Source: Luteibacter sp. Sphag1AF (GTDB taxonomy: Bacteria > Pseudomonadota > Gammaproteobacteria > Xanthomonadales > Rhodanobacteraceae). From it: a DNA stretch of 64,000 bases. The notes under the pieces were generated by a model that saw nothing but the letters and a program-made list of their open reading frames with translations, was not told where the DNA came from and made no database searches. This document shows, one piece after another, positions 7,164 to 15,932 of the stretch. The stretch covers positions 124,001-188,000 of the forward strand of contig NZ_JACHYH010000005.1 in assembly GCF_014192715.1 (NCBI RefSeq), given 5' to 3'. Made by a program: the position numbers and the translations under genes. The stretch's first letter is position 1. Each line of letters starts with the position of its first letter.

Positions 7164-8657
7164 ATGGCGACCAACCAGGCCCAGGCCGCCGAGGCCATTG
7201 CCGACACACCCCCAAGCCATGAATTCGCGGCCCTGCTCAACAAGGAGTTCCGGCCGAAGAGCGAGCGCGCCCGCGCCGAGGTGGAATCGGCCATCCGCAC
7301 GCTGGCCGAGCAGGTGCTCGACCGCGCGGACATCGTCTCCGATGACGTCACCCAGACTATCAATGCGTATATCGCCGAGATTGATCGCAAGCTCAGCGAG
7401 CAGATCAATCTGATCCTGCATCATCCCGACTTCCAGAAGCTGGAAGGCGCATGGCGCGGACTGCATCACCTTGTGACGAATACCGAGACGGATCCGCAGT
7501 TGAAGATCCGTGTGATGAACCTCTCGAAGAGCGAGCTGGGCCACACGCTGAAGCGTTACAAGGGCACGGCGTGGGACCAGAGCCCCATCTTCAAGAAGGT
7601 GTACGAGGAAGAGTACGGCCAGCTCGGCGGTGAGCCCTATGGCTGCCTGATCGGTGACTACTATTTCGACCACAGCCCGCAGGACGTGGAACTGCTGCGT
7701 GGCATGGCCCAGGTGGCTGCCGCATCGCATGCGCCGTTTATCGCCGCTGCGGCGCCGGAGCTGCTGGGCATGGATGGGTGGGATGAACTGGCTAACCCGC
7801 GCGACCTGGCCAAGATCTACTCCACGCCCGAGTACGCCGCATGGCGTTCGCTGCGCGACGGTGAAGACACCAAGTACGTTGCCCTGACCATGCCGCGCAC
7901 GCTGTCGCGCCTCCCATACGGCGCCAGAACCGAGCCGGTGGAAGAGTTTGATTTCGAGGAAGACACCAGCGGTGCGGATTCCTCGAAATACACCTGGCAG
8001 AACGCTGCTTACGCGATGGGCGTCAACATCAACCGTTCGTTCAAGCAGTATGGCTGGTGCACGCGGATTCGCGGCGTGGAGTCAGGCGGCACGGTCGACA
8101 ACCTGCCGGCGCACGTCTTCCCGACCGACGATGGCGGCGTGGACATGCAGTGCCCGACGGAGATCGCGATCACCGACCGCCGCGCGGCGGAACTGGACAA
8201 GATGGGCCTGATGCCGGTCGTGCATCGCAAGAACTCCGACATGGCCGCGTTCATCGGCACGCAGTCGCTGGCTCGTCCGGAGGAGTACGACGACCCGGAT
8301 GCCACCGCCAACGCGGCGCTGAGCGCACGCCTGCCGTACATGTTTGCCTGCTCGCGCTTCGCGCATTACCTGAAGTGCATCGTGCGCGACAAGATCGGTT
8401 CCTTCAGCACCCGCGAGCAGATGCAGGACTGGCTGACCCGCTGGATCCTCAACTACGTCGATGGCGATCCGGTCAATTCCAGCGAAGAAACCAAAGCGCG
8501 CAAGCCGCTGGCCGCTGCGCGGGTGGTGGTCGAGGAAGTGGAAGGCAACCCGGGTTACTACACCTCCAAGTTCTACCTCAAGCCGCATTACCAGCTTGAG
8601 GGCCTTACGGTCTCGCTGCGACTGGTTGCCCGCCTGCCTACCGGCAAGGCCGTCTGA
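7164..8657 (+). CDS. tssC: T6SS sheath large subunit TssC (VipB)
   Basis: A 497-aa protein of usual TssC length. Landmarks: LNLILHHPDFQKLEGAWRGL region near residue 80-100, IGDYYFDHSPQDVELL, FIAAAAPELLGM, and the C-terminal GYYTSKFYLKPHYQLEGL typical of sheath subunits. Polymerises with TssB onto the baseplate; contraction drives the Hcp/VgrG spike outward. Three base pairs separate it from tssB. Confidence 0.97.
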   Translation: MATNQAQAAEAIADTPPSHEFAALLNKEFRPKSERARAEVESAIRTLAEQVLDRADIVSDDVTQTINAYIAEIDRKLSEQINLILHHPDFQKLEGAWRGLHHLVTNTETDPQLKIRVMNLSKSELGHTLKRYKGTAWDQSPIFKKVYEEEYGQLGGEPYGCLIGDYYFDHSPQDVELLRGMAQVAAASHAPFIAAAAPELLGMDGWDELANPRDLAKIYSTPEYAAWRSLRDGEDTKYVALTMPRTLSRLPYGARTEPVEEFDFEEDTSGADSSKYTWQNAAYAMGVNINRSFKQYGWCTRIRGVESGGTVDNLPAHVFPTDDGGVDMQCPTEIAITDRRAAELDKMGLMPVVHRKNSDMAAFIGTQSLARPEEYDDPDATANAALSARLPYMFACSRFAHYLKCIVRDKIGSFSTREQMQDWLTRWILNYVDGDPVNSSEETKARKPLAAARVVVEEVEGNPGYYTSKFYLKPHYQLEGLTVSLRLVARLPTGKAV

Positions 8658-8692
8658 GTTTTTTAAATCTCGCAAAATGAGGAAAAGCGTTC

Positions 8693-9199
8693 ATGGCTTT
8701 CGATATGCATCTCAAGTTCGGCCCCGGTCAGGTCAAGATCGAGGGCGCGTCCAATCACGCCGGTCATAAGGACCAGGTGCCCATCATCGCGTGGGCGTGG
8801 GGCGCCTGTAACTCGGGCAACCTGCACACGGGTGCCGGCTACGCCTCCGGCGGCAAGGCCAACGTGCAGGACATCACGATCACCAAGTTCGTCGACTCGT
8901 GCTCCAACGCATTGCTCAATGCCGTATGTACCGGCGCGCGCGTCGATAGCGCCACGCTGTACATCACCAATGCCACGGGTGAGCAGACCGACTTCGTGAC
9001 CATCGAGCTGACCGAGGGCGTGATGATCACCTCGTTTTCCACCGGCGGCAGCAGTGGCGACGAGCGCCTGACGGAAAATATCACCCTGCATTTCGGCAAG
9101 TTCAAGTACTCGTTCCAGCCGCAGGATGACAAGGGCAAGGCAACCGGCGGCACCAAGGACTTCACCTACGACATGCAGCAGGTGAAGGGCCAGGCGTGA
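8693..9199 (+). CDS. hcp: T6SS inner tube protein Hcp (TssD)
   Basis: A 168-aa Hcp-type protein beginning MAFDMHLKF, with KVNVQDITITKFVDSCS-like strand (here KANVQDITITKF) and the closing FKYSFQPQD. Hexameric rings stack to make the expelled tube. The protein carries several cysteines (CNSGN, CSN, VCTGA), more than many Hcp proteins; disulfide-stabilised rings are possible but unproven. GAGGAAA lies just before the ATG. A 35-bp gap from tssC is the widest break in this part of the operon. Confidence 0.95.
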   Translation: MAFDMHLKFGPGQVKIEGASNHAGHKDQVPIIAWAWGACNSGNLHTGAGYASGGKANVQDITITKFVDSCSNALLNAVCTGARVDSATLYITNATGEQTDFVTIELTEGVMITSFSTGGSSGDERLTENITLHFGKFKYSFQPQDDKGKATGGTKDFTYDMQQVKGQA

Positions 9200-9206
9200 T
9201 CCATGC

Positions 9207-9710
9207 GTGGCTGAACTGATCACCCAGGAACGTCTCCAGCCCTCGCTGCTGGATCGCCTGCGCGACGATGAACCCCATGTCGCGCAGGAGAGTCGGGACA
9301 AGCGCGTCATTACTGCGGCGCGTCTGCGCGAGTGCGTCGTGCGCGACCTGGGCTGGCTGTTCAACTGCACGCGGCACGGGTGGTCTGACGATCACGGCGG
9401 GCTGCCGTACGTCGAGGGATCGGTCCTCGACTACGGCATCCCGGATCTTACGGGTGCGGCCATCACCGGGATGGATATCGCGGTGTGGCGCCAGCGTATC
9501 CACACGGCGATCACCCTGTTTGAACCGCGCCTGGACCCGTCCACGCTGCACGTGGATGCGCATGCGCACACCACACGCATGGACCGGCTGACGCTGTCCT
9601 TCAGCATCGAATCGACGATGTGGGCACAGCCTTTGTCCCTCAACCTTTATCTGAAAACCGAGGTCGACCTGGAAACCGCGCGTTTCAGTGTGTTCGACGG
9701 ACTCGGCTGA
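9207..9710 (+). CDS. tssE: T6SS baseplate protein TssE
   Basis: A 167-aa gp25-like protein: QPSLLDRLRDDEP near the N-terminus, LRECVVRDLGWLFNCTR, YGIPDLTG and LSFSIESTMW towards the end. TssE is the baseplate wedge component at the sheath base. The start is a GTG at 9207, only 7 bp after the hcp stop; the nearby ATG at 9203 hits a stop after three codons. Confidence 0.93.
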   Translation: MAELITQERLQPSLLDRLRDDEPHVAQESRDKRVITAARLRECVVRDLGWLFNCTRHGWSDDHGGLPYVEGSVLDYGIPDLTGAAITGMDIAVWRQRIHTAITLFEPRLDPSTLHVDAHAHTTRMDRLTLSFSIESTMWAQPLSLNLYLKTEVDLETARFSVFDGLG

Positions 9711-9714
9711 GCCC

Positions 9715-11580
9715 ATGGACCCCCGACTGCTTCGTTACTACAACCAGGAACTCCAGCACGTCCGTGAAACGGGCGCGGAGTTCGCCAGCGCGTATCCAAA
9801 GATCGCGGGGCGGCTGGGCATGGAGGGGATGGAATGTGCTGACCCCTACGTGGAGCGCCTGCTGGAAGGGTTTGCCTTCATGTCCGCTCGCGTGCAGATG
9901 AAACTGGACGCGCAGCATCCCGTTTTTACCCAGCACCTGTTGCGCATGCTGTACCCGCATTACCTCGCGCCCGTACCGTCCATGACGGTGGTGGAGATGC
10001 AGCCGGACGATGCCGGCAACCTTCCGGGTGAGGGCCATCCAGTGGCGCGCGGCACCGCACTGCGCAGCCAGATCGGTTTCGGTGAACGCACCGCGTGCGA
10101 GTACCGCACCGCGCATCCGGTCACCTTGTTGCCGCTGTCGCTTGGCGAGGCTCGCTACATGGCAAGCCCGGCCGCCATCGCGGCGGCGGGATTGACCGTG
10201 CCACCGGGTGTCGCCCCGCGCGCGGCACTCCGTCTGCGCTTCAGGCTCGCCGCTGGCATGGCGCTGGAAGCCTTGTCGTTTGATGAACTGCCGGTGTTCT
10301 TCGCCGGGACCGGCGACTTGCCAGGCCTGCTTTATGAGCAGGTGCTTGGAAATGGCCTGGGTTTTTCCGTGATGGCCGGTGACACCGTGCGCCATGTGGA
10401 ACAGGCGTGCATCCAGCCGCGCGGCTTTACCGACGAGGAAGCCTTGTTGCCAGCGAGCGACCGGTCGTTCAGCGGTTATCGGCTGCTACAGGAATATTTC
10501 GCTTGTCCGCAACGCTTCCAGTTTGCCGCGTTCAGCGGTCTGCGAAAGGCGTTGCCCCGAACCGGAAGCGGTGGCTTTGACCTGGTGGTGTGGCTGGACC
10601 GTGCGGTGGCACGGCTGGATGGCGCGGTAGATGCTTCCTATATCCGCCTGTTCTGCACACCGGCCATCAACCTGTTTCCGCGCCGGTCGGATCGTATCCA
10701 CCTGCGAGATGGCGCAGGTCAGTACCACGTGCTGGCGGATCGGACCCGTCCCATGGATTTCGAGGTCTATGACGTTGACGACGTCCAGGGCTTCGGCGAC
10801 AGCCAGGAGCCTGAGCAGGCCTTCCATCCTTTCTATGGCGGCAACGCGCGTACGTGGCACCGCCCTGATGCCGCGTTCTTCACCGTGCGCCGTGAACCGC
10901 GCCTCGCCTCACAACGCGAGCGGCGCGAAGGACCTCGTTCCAGCTACGTCGGCGGCGAGGTTTTTCTGTCTCTGGTTGACGGCAACCAGGCGCCGTACGC
11001 GAGCACGCTGCGTCAACTCGGCATGCGCCTGCTGTGCAGCAATCGCGACCTGCCACTGCACATGCCGGTGGGCAAGGGCACAACCGATTTCCTGCTCGAC
11101 ACCGACGCGCCCGTGCGCTCCATACGCTGCCTGGCGGGCCCCACGCGTCCGCGCGCCGCGCTTGCCGAAGGGCAGGCTGCCTGGCGGCTGATCAGTCACT
11201 TGCAGCTCAATTACCTGTCGCTGCTGGAGCACGACGAAGGTGCAGCAGCGCTACGCGAGATGCTGCTGCTGTACAGCGACGAGTTCGATGCCGCATCGCG
11301 CCGCCTGATCGAAGGGGTGCGCGACGTGCGCTCCACTCCCATCGTGCGCCGTTTGCCCATCACCGGGCCGGTGACTTACGGGCGTGGCCTGGAAATCCGC
11401 TTCACCTGCAACGAGCAGGCTTTTGAAGGTACCGGGGCGTTCCTCTTCGGCTCCGTCATGCAGCATTTCTTTGCCCGGTATGTCTCGCTGAACTCATTCA
11501 CCGAGACCGTGCTGCATACCCACGAACGCAACGAGGTGGCACGGTGGACGGCTCGCTCCGGCACGCGCCCGATCCTTTAG
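9715..11580 (+). CDS. tssF: T6SS baseplate protein TssF
   Basis: A 621-aa TssF (ImpG/VasA) protein: MDPRLLRYYNQELQHVRE at the N-terminus, PKIAGRLGM, DPYVERLLEGFAFMSARV, and a C-terminal FFARYVSLNSFTET. It forms the baseplate wedge with TssE, TssG and TssK. Start at 9715 is fixed by the conserved MDPRLL; the frame is open 27 bp further upstream into tssE. Its end overlaps tssG by 37 bp. Confidence 0.96.
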   Translation: MDPRLLRYYNQELQHVRETGAEFASAYPKIAGRLGMEGMECADPYVERLLEGFAFMSARVQMKLDAQHPVFTQHLLRMLYPHYLAPVPSMTVVEMQPDDAGNLPGEGHPVARGTALRSQIGFGERTACEYRTAHPVTLLPLSLGEARYMASPAAIAAAGLTVPPGVAPRAALRLRFRLAAGMALEALSFDELPVFFAGTGDLPGLLYEQVLGNGLGFSVMAGDTVRHVEQACIQPRGFTDEEALLPASDRSFSGYRLLQEYFACPQRFQFAAFSGLRKALPRTGSGGFDLVVWLDRAVARLDGAVDASYIRLFCTPAINLFPRRSDRIHLRDGAGQYHVLADRTRPMDFEVYDVDDVQGFGDSQEPEQAFHPFYGGNARTWHRPDAAFFTVRREPRLASQRERREGPRSSYVGGEVFLSLVDGNQAPYASTLRQLGMRLLCSNRDLPLHMPVGKGTTDFLLDTDAPVRSIRCLAGPTRPRAALAEGQAAWRLISHLQLNYLSLLEHDEGAAALREMLLLYSDEFDAASRRLIEGVRDVRSTPIVRRLPITGPVTYGRGLEIRFTCNEQAFEGTGAFLFGSVMQHFFARYVSLNSFTETVLHTHERNEVARWTARSGTRPIL

Positions 11581-12584
11581 TTCTGATCGACGCGCTGCAC
11601 ACGGACCCGTCGTCGTTCGACTGGTTCGAGGCGCTGCGTCGGATCGAGTGCGTCTACACCGACCGTCCGCGGCTGGGGCGCTCCGCACGCGTCGCGGATG
11701 ATCCTGTGCGCCTTGCGCATACGCCGTCGCTCGCGTTCGCGCCGTGCGCCATGGATCGCGTCGACATCGACCCTGATCGGCCGCCGCGTATCCACAGCCT
11801 CATGCTGGGTCTGTGGGGACCGAACGGCGCGCTGCCGTTGCACCTCACCGAATACACGCTGGAACGCGAGCGCACCGCGCGCGATGCAACCTTCACCGCC
11901 TTCGCGGATGTGTTCCATCACCGCATGCTCAGCCTGTTCTATCGGGCATGGGCCGATGCGCAGCCCACGGTGCAGATGGACCGCCCCGACGAGGACGCCT
12001 TCGCGCATTTTCTCGGCGCGCTGGTCGGCATCGACAGCCCGGCACTGGCAGAACGCGATGCGTTGCCCGACCGCTTCCGTCGTTACATGGCGGGCCGCCT
12101 CGTCGCGCAGGCCAGGAATGCCGAAGGCCTGGTGACATTCCTTGGCGCTTTCTTCGATGTCCCGGTTCGGCTGGAAGAGTTTGCGGTGGCATGGATGACC
12201 CTGCCGGAGGAGGGCCGTCTGCGCATGGGGCGCGCCATGGCCGGCATGGGAACGACAGCGGTGCTAGGGGCCAGCGTGCGTGACGCCCAGCATCGGTTCC
12301 GCATCCGCCTGGGGCCCATGACGTTCGCCGATTACCGCCGCTTCCTCCCGGGCGGCGACGCCCTCGGCGAACTGGTGGCCGCCGTGCGTTTCTACGCGGG
12401 CGACTCGTTCGACTGGGATGTCCGGCTTGTGCTTCGTCGCAACGAGGTTCCGCTCTCCCACATGGGTCGCAGCGGGCGCCTTGGTATGTCTTCGTGGATG
12501 GGCTGTTTTGCCGACCCGGATGAAGCGGATGACCTGGTCCTGCAACCCCTTTCCCATCCGAATTGTTCGAGGAAGCCATCGTGA
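11544..12584 (+). CDS. tssG: T6SS baseplate protein TssG
   Basis: A 346-aa TssG (ImpH/VasB) protein with FDWFEALRRIE, GLWGPNGALPLHLTEY and FHHRMLSLFYRAWA landmarks, and GRSGRLGMSSWMG near the C-terminus. Two TssG per TssF in the baseplate wedge. A GTG start within tssF gives a 37-bp overlap; the end overlaps the tssH start (GTGA). Confidence 0.95.
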   Translation: MDGSLRHAPDPLVLIDALHTDPSSFDWFEALRRIECVYTDRPRLGRSARVADDPVRLAHTPSLAFAPCAMDRVDIDPDRPPRIHSLMLGLWGPNGALPLHLTEYTLERERTARDATFTAFADVFHHRMLSLFYRAWADAQPTVQMDRPDEDAFAHFLGALVGIDSPALAERDALPDRFRRYMAGRLVAQARNAEGLVTFLGAFFDVPVRLEEFAVAWMTLPEEGRLRMGRAMAGMGTTAVLGASVRDAQHRFRIRLGPMTFADYRRFLPGGDALGELVAAVRFYAGDSFDWDVRLVLRRNEVPLSHMGRSGRLGMSSWMGCFADPDEADDLVLQPLSHPNCSRKPS

Positions 12585-15229
12585 CAGATATCAGCCGAGC
12601 CGCTTTGTTCGGCAAACTCAATGCCATCGCCTACAAGGCGATCGAAGGCGCCACCATGGCATGCCGCCTGCGCGGCCACCGCGACGTCGAGCTCGTGCAC
12701 TGGCTGCAGCAGATTTTGCAGGGCGATGATTCCGATCTGCATCGCATCATCGTCCATACGGGTATGGATCCGTCACGGCTTGCGCGCGACGTCGACAACG
12801 CGCTGGAGCAGCTGCCCGGTGGGGCGTCGTCGGTGAGCGACCTGTCCGCCGATGTCGAGGAGGCCGTGGAGCGCGCCTGGGTGTACGCGACGCTGAGCTT
12901 CGGGCAGACGCAGGTGCGAACGGGTTATCTGCTGGCGGGCATCGTGCGCACGCGCCGCCTGCGCCACGTGCTTGACCGGATCTCGCCCGAATTCGCCAGG
13001 ATCCGCGAAGAGGGCCTGCTGGAGGCCTTGCCGGCAATGATCGCCGGATCGCCCGAGGATCGTCTCGCCGCGACCGATGGCGTACCTGCGCCCGCACAGA
13101 GCGGAACACGCGACGGCTTGCTTCGCTTCACCGTGGATCTCACGGCGCAGGCACGGGAAGGACGCATTGATCCGGTGGTCGGCCGGGACGATGAGATCCG
13201 CCAGGTCGTCGACATCCTGATGCGTCGTCGCCAGAACAACCCCATGCTGGTCGGCGAGGCGGGCGTGGGCAAGACCGCCGTCGTCGAGGGCTTCGCGCAA
13301 CGCATCGTCGCCGGCGACGTGCCGCCCGCATTGCGCGATGTCGAGCTGCGCGTGCTGGATGTTGGCCTGCTGCAGGCCGGTGCCAGCATGACGGGCGAGT
13401 TTGAACGTCGCCTGCGCCAGGTCATCGACGAGGTACAGGCCTCGGTCAAGCCGGTCATCCTTTTTATTGATGAGGCCCATACCCTCGTCGGTGCCGGTCG
13501 CGCGGCGGGCACAGGTGACGCGGCCAACCTGCTGAAGCCGGCGCTCGCGCGCGGCACACTGCGCACCATCGGCGCCACCACGTGGGCTGAATACAAGAAA
13601 CACATCGAGAAAGACCCGGCACTCACCCGGCGCTTCCAGACAGTCCAGGTCGGGGAGCCCGACGAGGCCAGGGCGGTGCTGATGCTGCGCACGGTCGCTG
13701 GCGTGATGGAGCGACACCATGGCGTCCAGGTGCTGGACGAAGCCATCGAAGCGGCGGTGCGGCTCTCGCATCGTTACATCCCGGCGCGCCAGTTGCCCGA
13801 CAAAGGCGTCAGTCTGCTGGACACTGCCTGCGCACGCGTAGCGGTCAGCCATCATGCCGTGCCGGCGCGGGTCGCCGACGCACGACGCCACATCGAGGCG
13901 CTGGAGACCGAACGGGACATCATCCGGCGCGAGCACGCGGTCGGCTTCGACGCAGGCGAACGCCCGTCCGTCATCGACGCTGCAATCACCGACGCGAGCC
14001 TGGAACTGATGGCGCTTGAGGAAGCCTGGAGCCAGGAGCGCGACCTGGTCGAGGCCATCCTCGCCTTGCGGCAGCGCTTGCGCGACGGTCTTGATGGCTC
14101 CGGTCGCGACGAGGCGCTGGCACAGTTGCGCCGCCTGCAGGCGTCCCTCGCAGATCATCAGGGTGATACGCCGCTGATGCTTCCCGCCGTGGACCAGCAA
14201 GCCGTGGCGTCTGTCGTCGCTGACTGGACCGGCATTCCGGTGGGGCGCATGGTCCGCAGCGAACTGGATACGGTAATGAACCTGGCAGCGCTGATGGGCC
14301 AGCGGGTCATCGGCCAGGACCATGCGATGGAGATGATCGCCAGGCGCGTGCAGACCTCGCGTGCCGGCCTCGACAATCCCGACAAGCCAATCGGTGTGTT
14401 TCTTCTGGCAGGCACCTCTGGCGTCGGCAAGACCGAAACCGCGCTGGCCCTGGCGGAAACGCTCTACGGCGGCGAGCACAACCTCATCACTATCAACATG
14501 AGTGAGTTCCAGGAGAAGCACACCGTTTCCACCCTCAAGGGTGCGCCGCCGGGCTATGTCGGTTATGGCGAGGGCGGGGTGCTGACCGAGGCGGTGCGGC
14601 GGCGGCCGTATTCAGTGGTGCTGCTGGACGAGGTGGAAAAAGCCCACCCGGATGTCCACGAGATCTTTTTCCAGGTCTTCGACAAGGGTGTGATGGAGGA
14701 CGGGGAAGGGCGCCGGATCGACTTCCGCAACACGCTCATCATCCTGACCACCAACGCGGGCACCGAGATCATCGAAAGATTGTGTGCCCATGCGGGTGAA
14801 CCTCCCGATGTCGAGACGATGGCGATGGCACTGCGCGCCCCGTTGCTCGAGGTTTTCCCCCCGGCACTGCTGGGCCGGCTGGTTGCCGTGCCGTATTACC
14901 CCCTGGACCTGCAGATGCTGGAGCAGATCGTGCGCCTGCAACTGGAACGAATCAGGCGGCGCATCGAGGACCGGTATCGCGTGCCGTTCGAGTGCACCGA
15001 CGCCGCCATGGCGCTGGTCGTCAGCCGCTGTACCCAGAGCGAAAGCGGCGGCCGCATGATCGACGCGATCCTGACCAACACCATGCTGCCGGACATCAGC
15101 CGGGAACTGCTCGTTCGGACGACCGAAGGCGAGCCGGTGCAGCGCGTGCAGGTGGACGCATCGGGCGGTGCGCTTGTCTATCGGTTCGATGGCCTCGACG
15201 TGGACGAGGGAGTGAGCAGCCATGGCTAA
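12581..15229 (+). CDS. clpV: T6SS ATPase ClpV (TssH)
   Basis: An 882-aa AAA+ ClpB/ClpV protein: N-terminal Clp repeat region, Walker A1 GEAGVGKT (225-232), Walker B LFIDEAH, coiled middle region, Walker A2 GTSGVGKT (611-618) and Walker B LLDEVEKAHP. ClpV disassembles contracted sheaths by pulling on TssC. The GTG at 12581 is chosen because GAGGAAG lies just upstream and it overlaps the tssG stop by 4 bp. The stop overlaps the start of the next gene by 8 bp. Confidence 0.96.
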   Translation: MTDISRAALFGKLNAIAYKAIEGATMACRLRGHRDVELVHWLQQILQGDDSDLHRIIVHTGMDPSRLARDVDNALEQLPGGASSVSDLSADVEEAVERAWVYATLSFGQTQVRTGYLLAGIVRTRRLRHVLDRISPEFARIREEGLLEALPAMIAGSPEDRLAATDGVPAPAQSGTRDGLLRFTVDLTAQAREGRIDPVVGRDDEIRQVVDILMRRRQNNPMLVGEAGVGKTAVVEGFAQRIVAGDVPPALRDVELRVLDVGLLQAGASMTGEFERRLRQVIDEVQASVKPVILFIDEAHTLVGAGRAAGTGDAANLLKPALARGTLRTIGATTWAEYKKHIEKDPALTRRFQTVQVGEPDEARAVLMLRTVAGVMERHHGVQVLDEAIEAAVRLSHRYIPARQLPDKGVSLLDTACARVAVSHHAVPARVADARRHIEALETERDIIRREHAVGFDAGERPSVIDAAITDASLELMALEEAWSQERDLVEAILALRQRLRDGLDGSGRDEALAQLRRLQASLADHQGDTPLMLPAVDQQAVASVVADWTGIPVGRMVRSELDTVMNLAALMGQRVIGQDHAMEMIARRVQTSRAGLDNPDKPIGVFLLAGTSGVGKTETALALAETLYGGEHNLITINMSEFQEKHTVSTLKGAPPGYVGYGEGGVLTEAVRRRPYSVVLLDEVEKAHPDVHEIFFQVFDKGVMEDGEGRRIDFRNTLIILTTNAGTEIIERLCAHAGEPPDVETMAMALRAPLLEVFPPALLGRLVAVPYYPLDLQMLEQIVRLQLERIRRRIEDRYRVPFECTDAAMALVVSRCTQSESGGRMIDAILTNTMLPDISRELLVRTTEGEPVQRVQVDASGGALVYRFDGLDVDEGVSSHG

Positions 15230-15881
15230 GGGAAATCACGTATTCAACGACTTCGACGGTTGCCTCGCATCGAGCTTCAAGCGGCTGGCTCAAGAGCTTT
15301 CGCTGGAAAAGGTGCTGATTGCAGCGACCAGCAAGGGGGCACAGAACAGTTCGGATGCGGCAACCATCCGGGCGTTGTTCCCCAACTCGTACGCAACGCT
15401 CGCCGAGATCCGCAATCACGCCAGGGTCGCCCAGATGCATTGGATTCAGGACGACCAGGTCGTGGTGGCCGACGACCCCAATTCGATGGCCTTTGGTCGG
15501 CAATCCGAACGCTTCAAGCAGTCCGTCCTGGATTGGGCCTGGGGCAACGACGACAGGGACAATCCCATGACGGTGTGGCGGTCGCTGGTTAATGCCGGAG
15601 AAGACGCTTCCGCACGCAGGAACTTCGCCAACGGCAGTTCCCTGGAACAAGCGCCCAAATCGAAAGCAGACCGTGAGTCGCTTTGCCAGGAGGTCAGCAC
15701 GTTCATTCGTGGCGAGCTTTCCAAGCTGGTTGGCAAATGGCTGATGCAGCTTCGCAGCGACATGACCATGGTGCGTGCGCCCATCAACGGGGTGACGCCA
15801 GTGCGCGTCGACTATGAGGGGTCACGAAAAGACTGGCTGCAACGTCTTGCCTCCGCCGGCAACATTCCGATCACCGACTGA
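15222..15881 (+). CDS. T6SS-linked protein of unknown function (219 aa)
   Basis: Not recognised. A 219-aa soluble-looking protein without signal peptide or membrane segment; residues 1-80 contain NDFDGCLASSFKRLAQEL and a mixed alpha region, residues ~140-180 a charged helix (SLCQEVSTFIRGELSKLVGKW). Translation is coupled to clpV (8-bp overlap) and vgrG begins 51 bp downstream. In this slot one often finds effector adaptors, accessory baseplate factors or effectors; none of the known adaptor families (DUF1795, DUF4123, DUF2169) is evident. Role in loading VgrG is only a positional guess. Confidence 0.75.
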   Translation: MAKGNHVFNDFDGCLASSFKRLAQELSLEKVLIAATSKGAQNSSDAATIRALFPNSYATLAEIRNHARVAQMHWIQDDQVVVADDPNSMAFGRQSERFKQSVLDWAWGNDDRDNPMTVWRSLVNAGEDASARRNFANGSSLEQAPKSKADRESLCQEVSTFIRGELSKLVGKWLMQLRSDMTMVRAPINGVTPVRVDYEGSRKDWLQRLASAGNIPITD

Positions 15882-15932
15882 CATCTGACTTGAAGCCCGC
15901 CGCGCGAAGCCGGCAGGCCATGGGATCCATGC

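Noticed and set aside
6612-7730. 372-codon minus-strand open frame opposite tssB/tssC
   Set aside because: It is antisense to two secure T6SS genes, has compositionally biased sequence and no family features; long antisense frames are normal in GC-rich DNA.
12773-14521. 582-codon minus-strand frame opposite clpV
   Set aside because: Antisense shadow of an unmistakable ClpV gene; no motifs or start signal.
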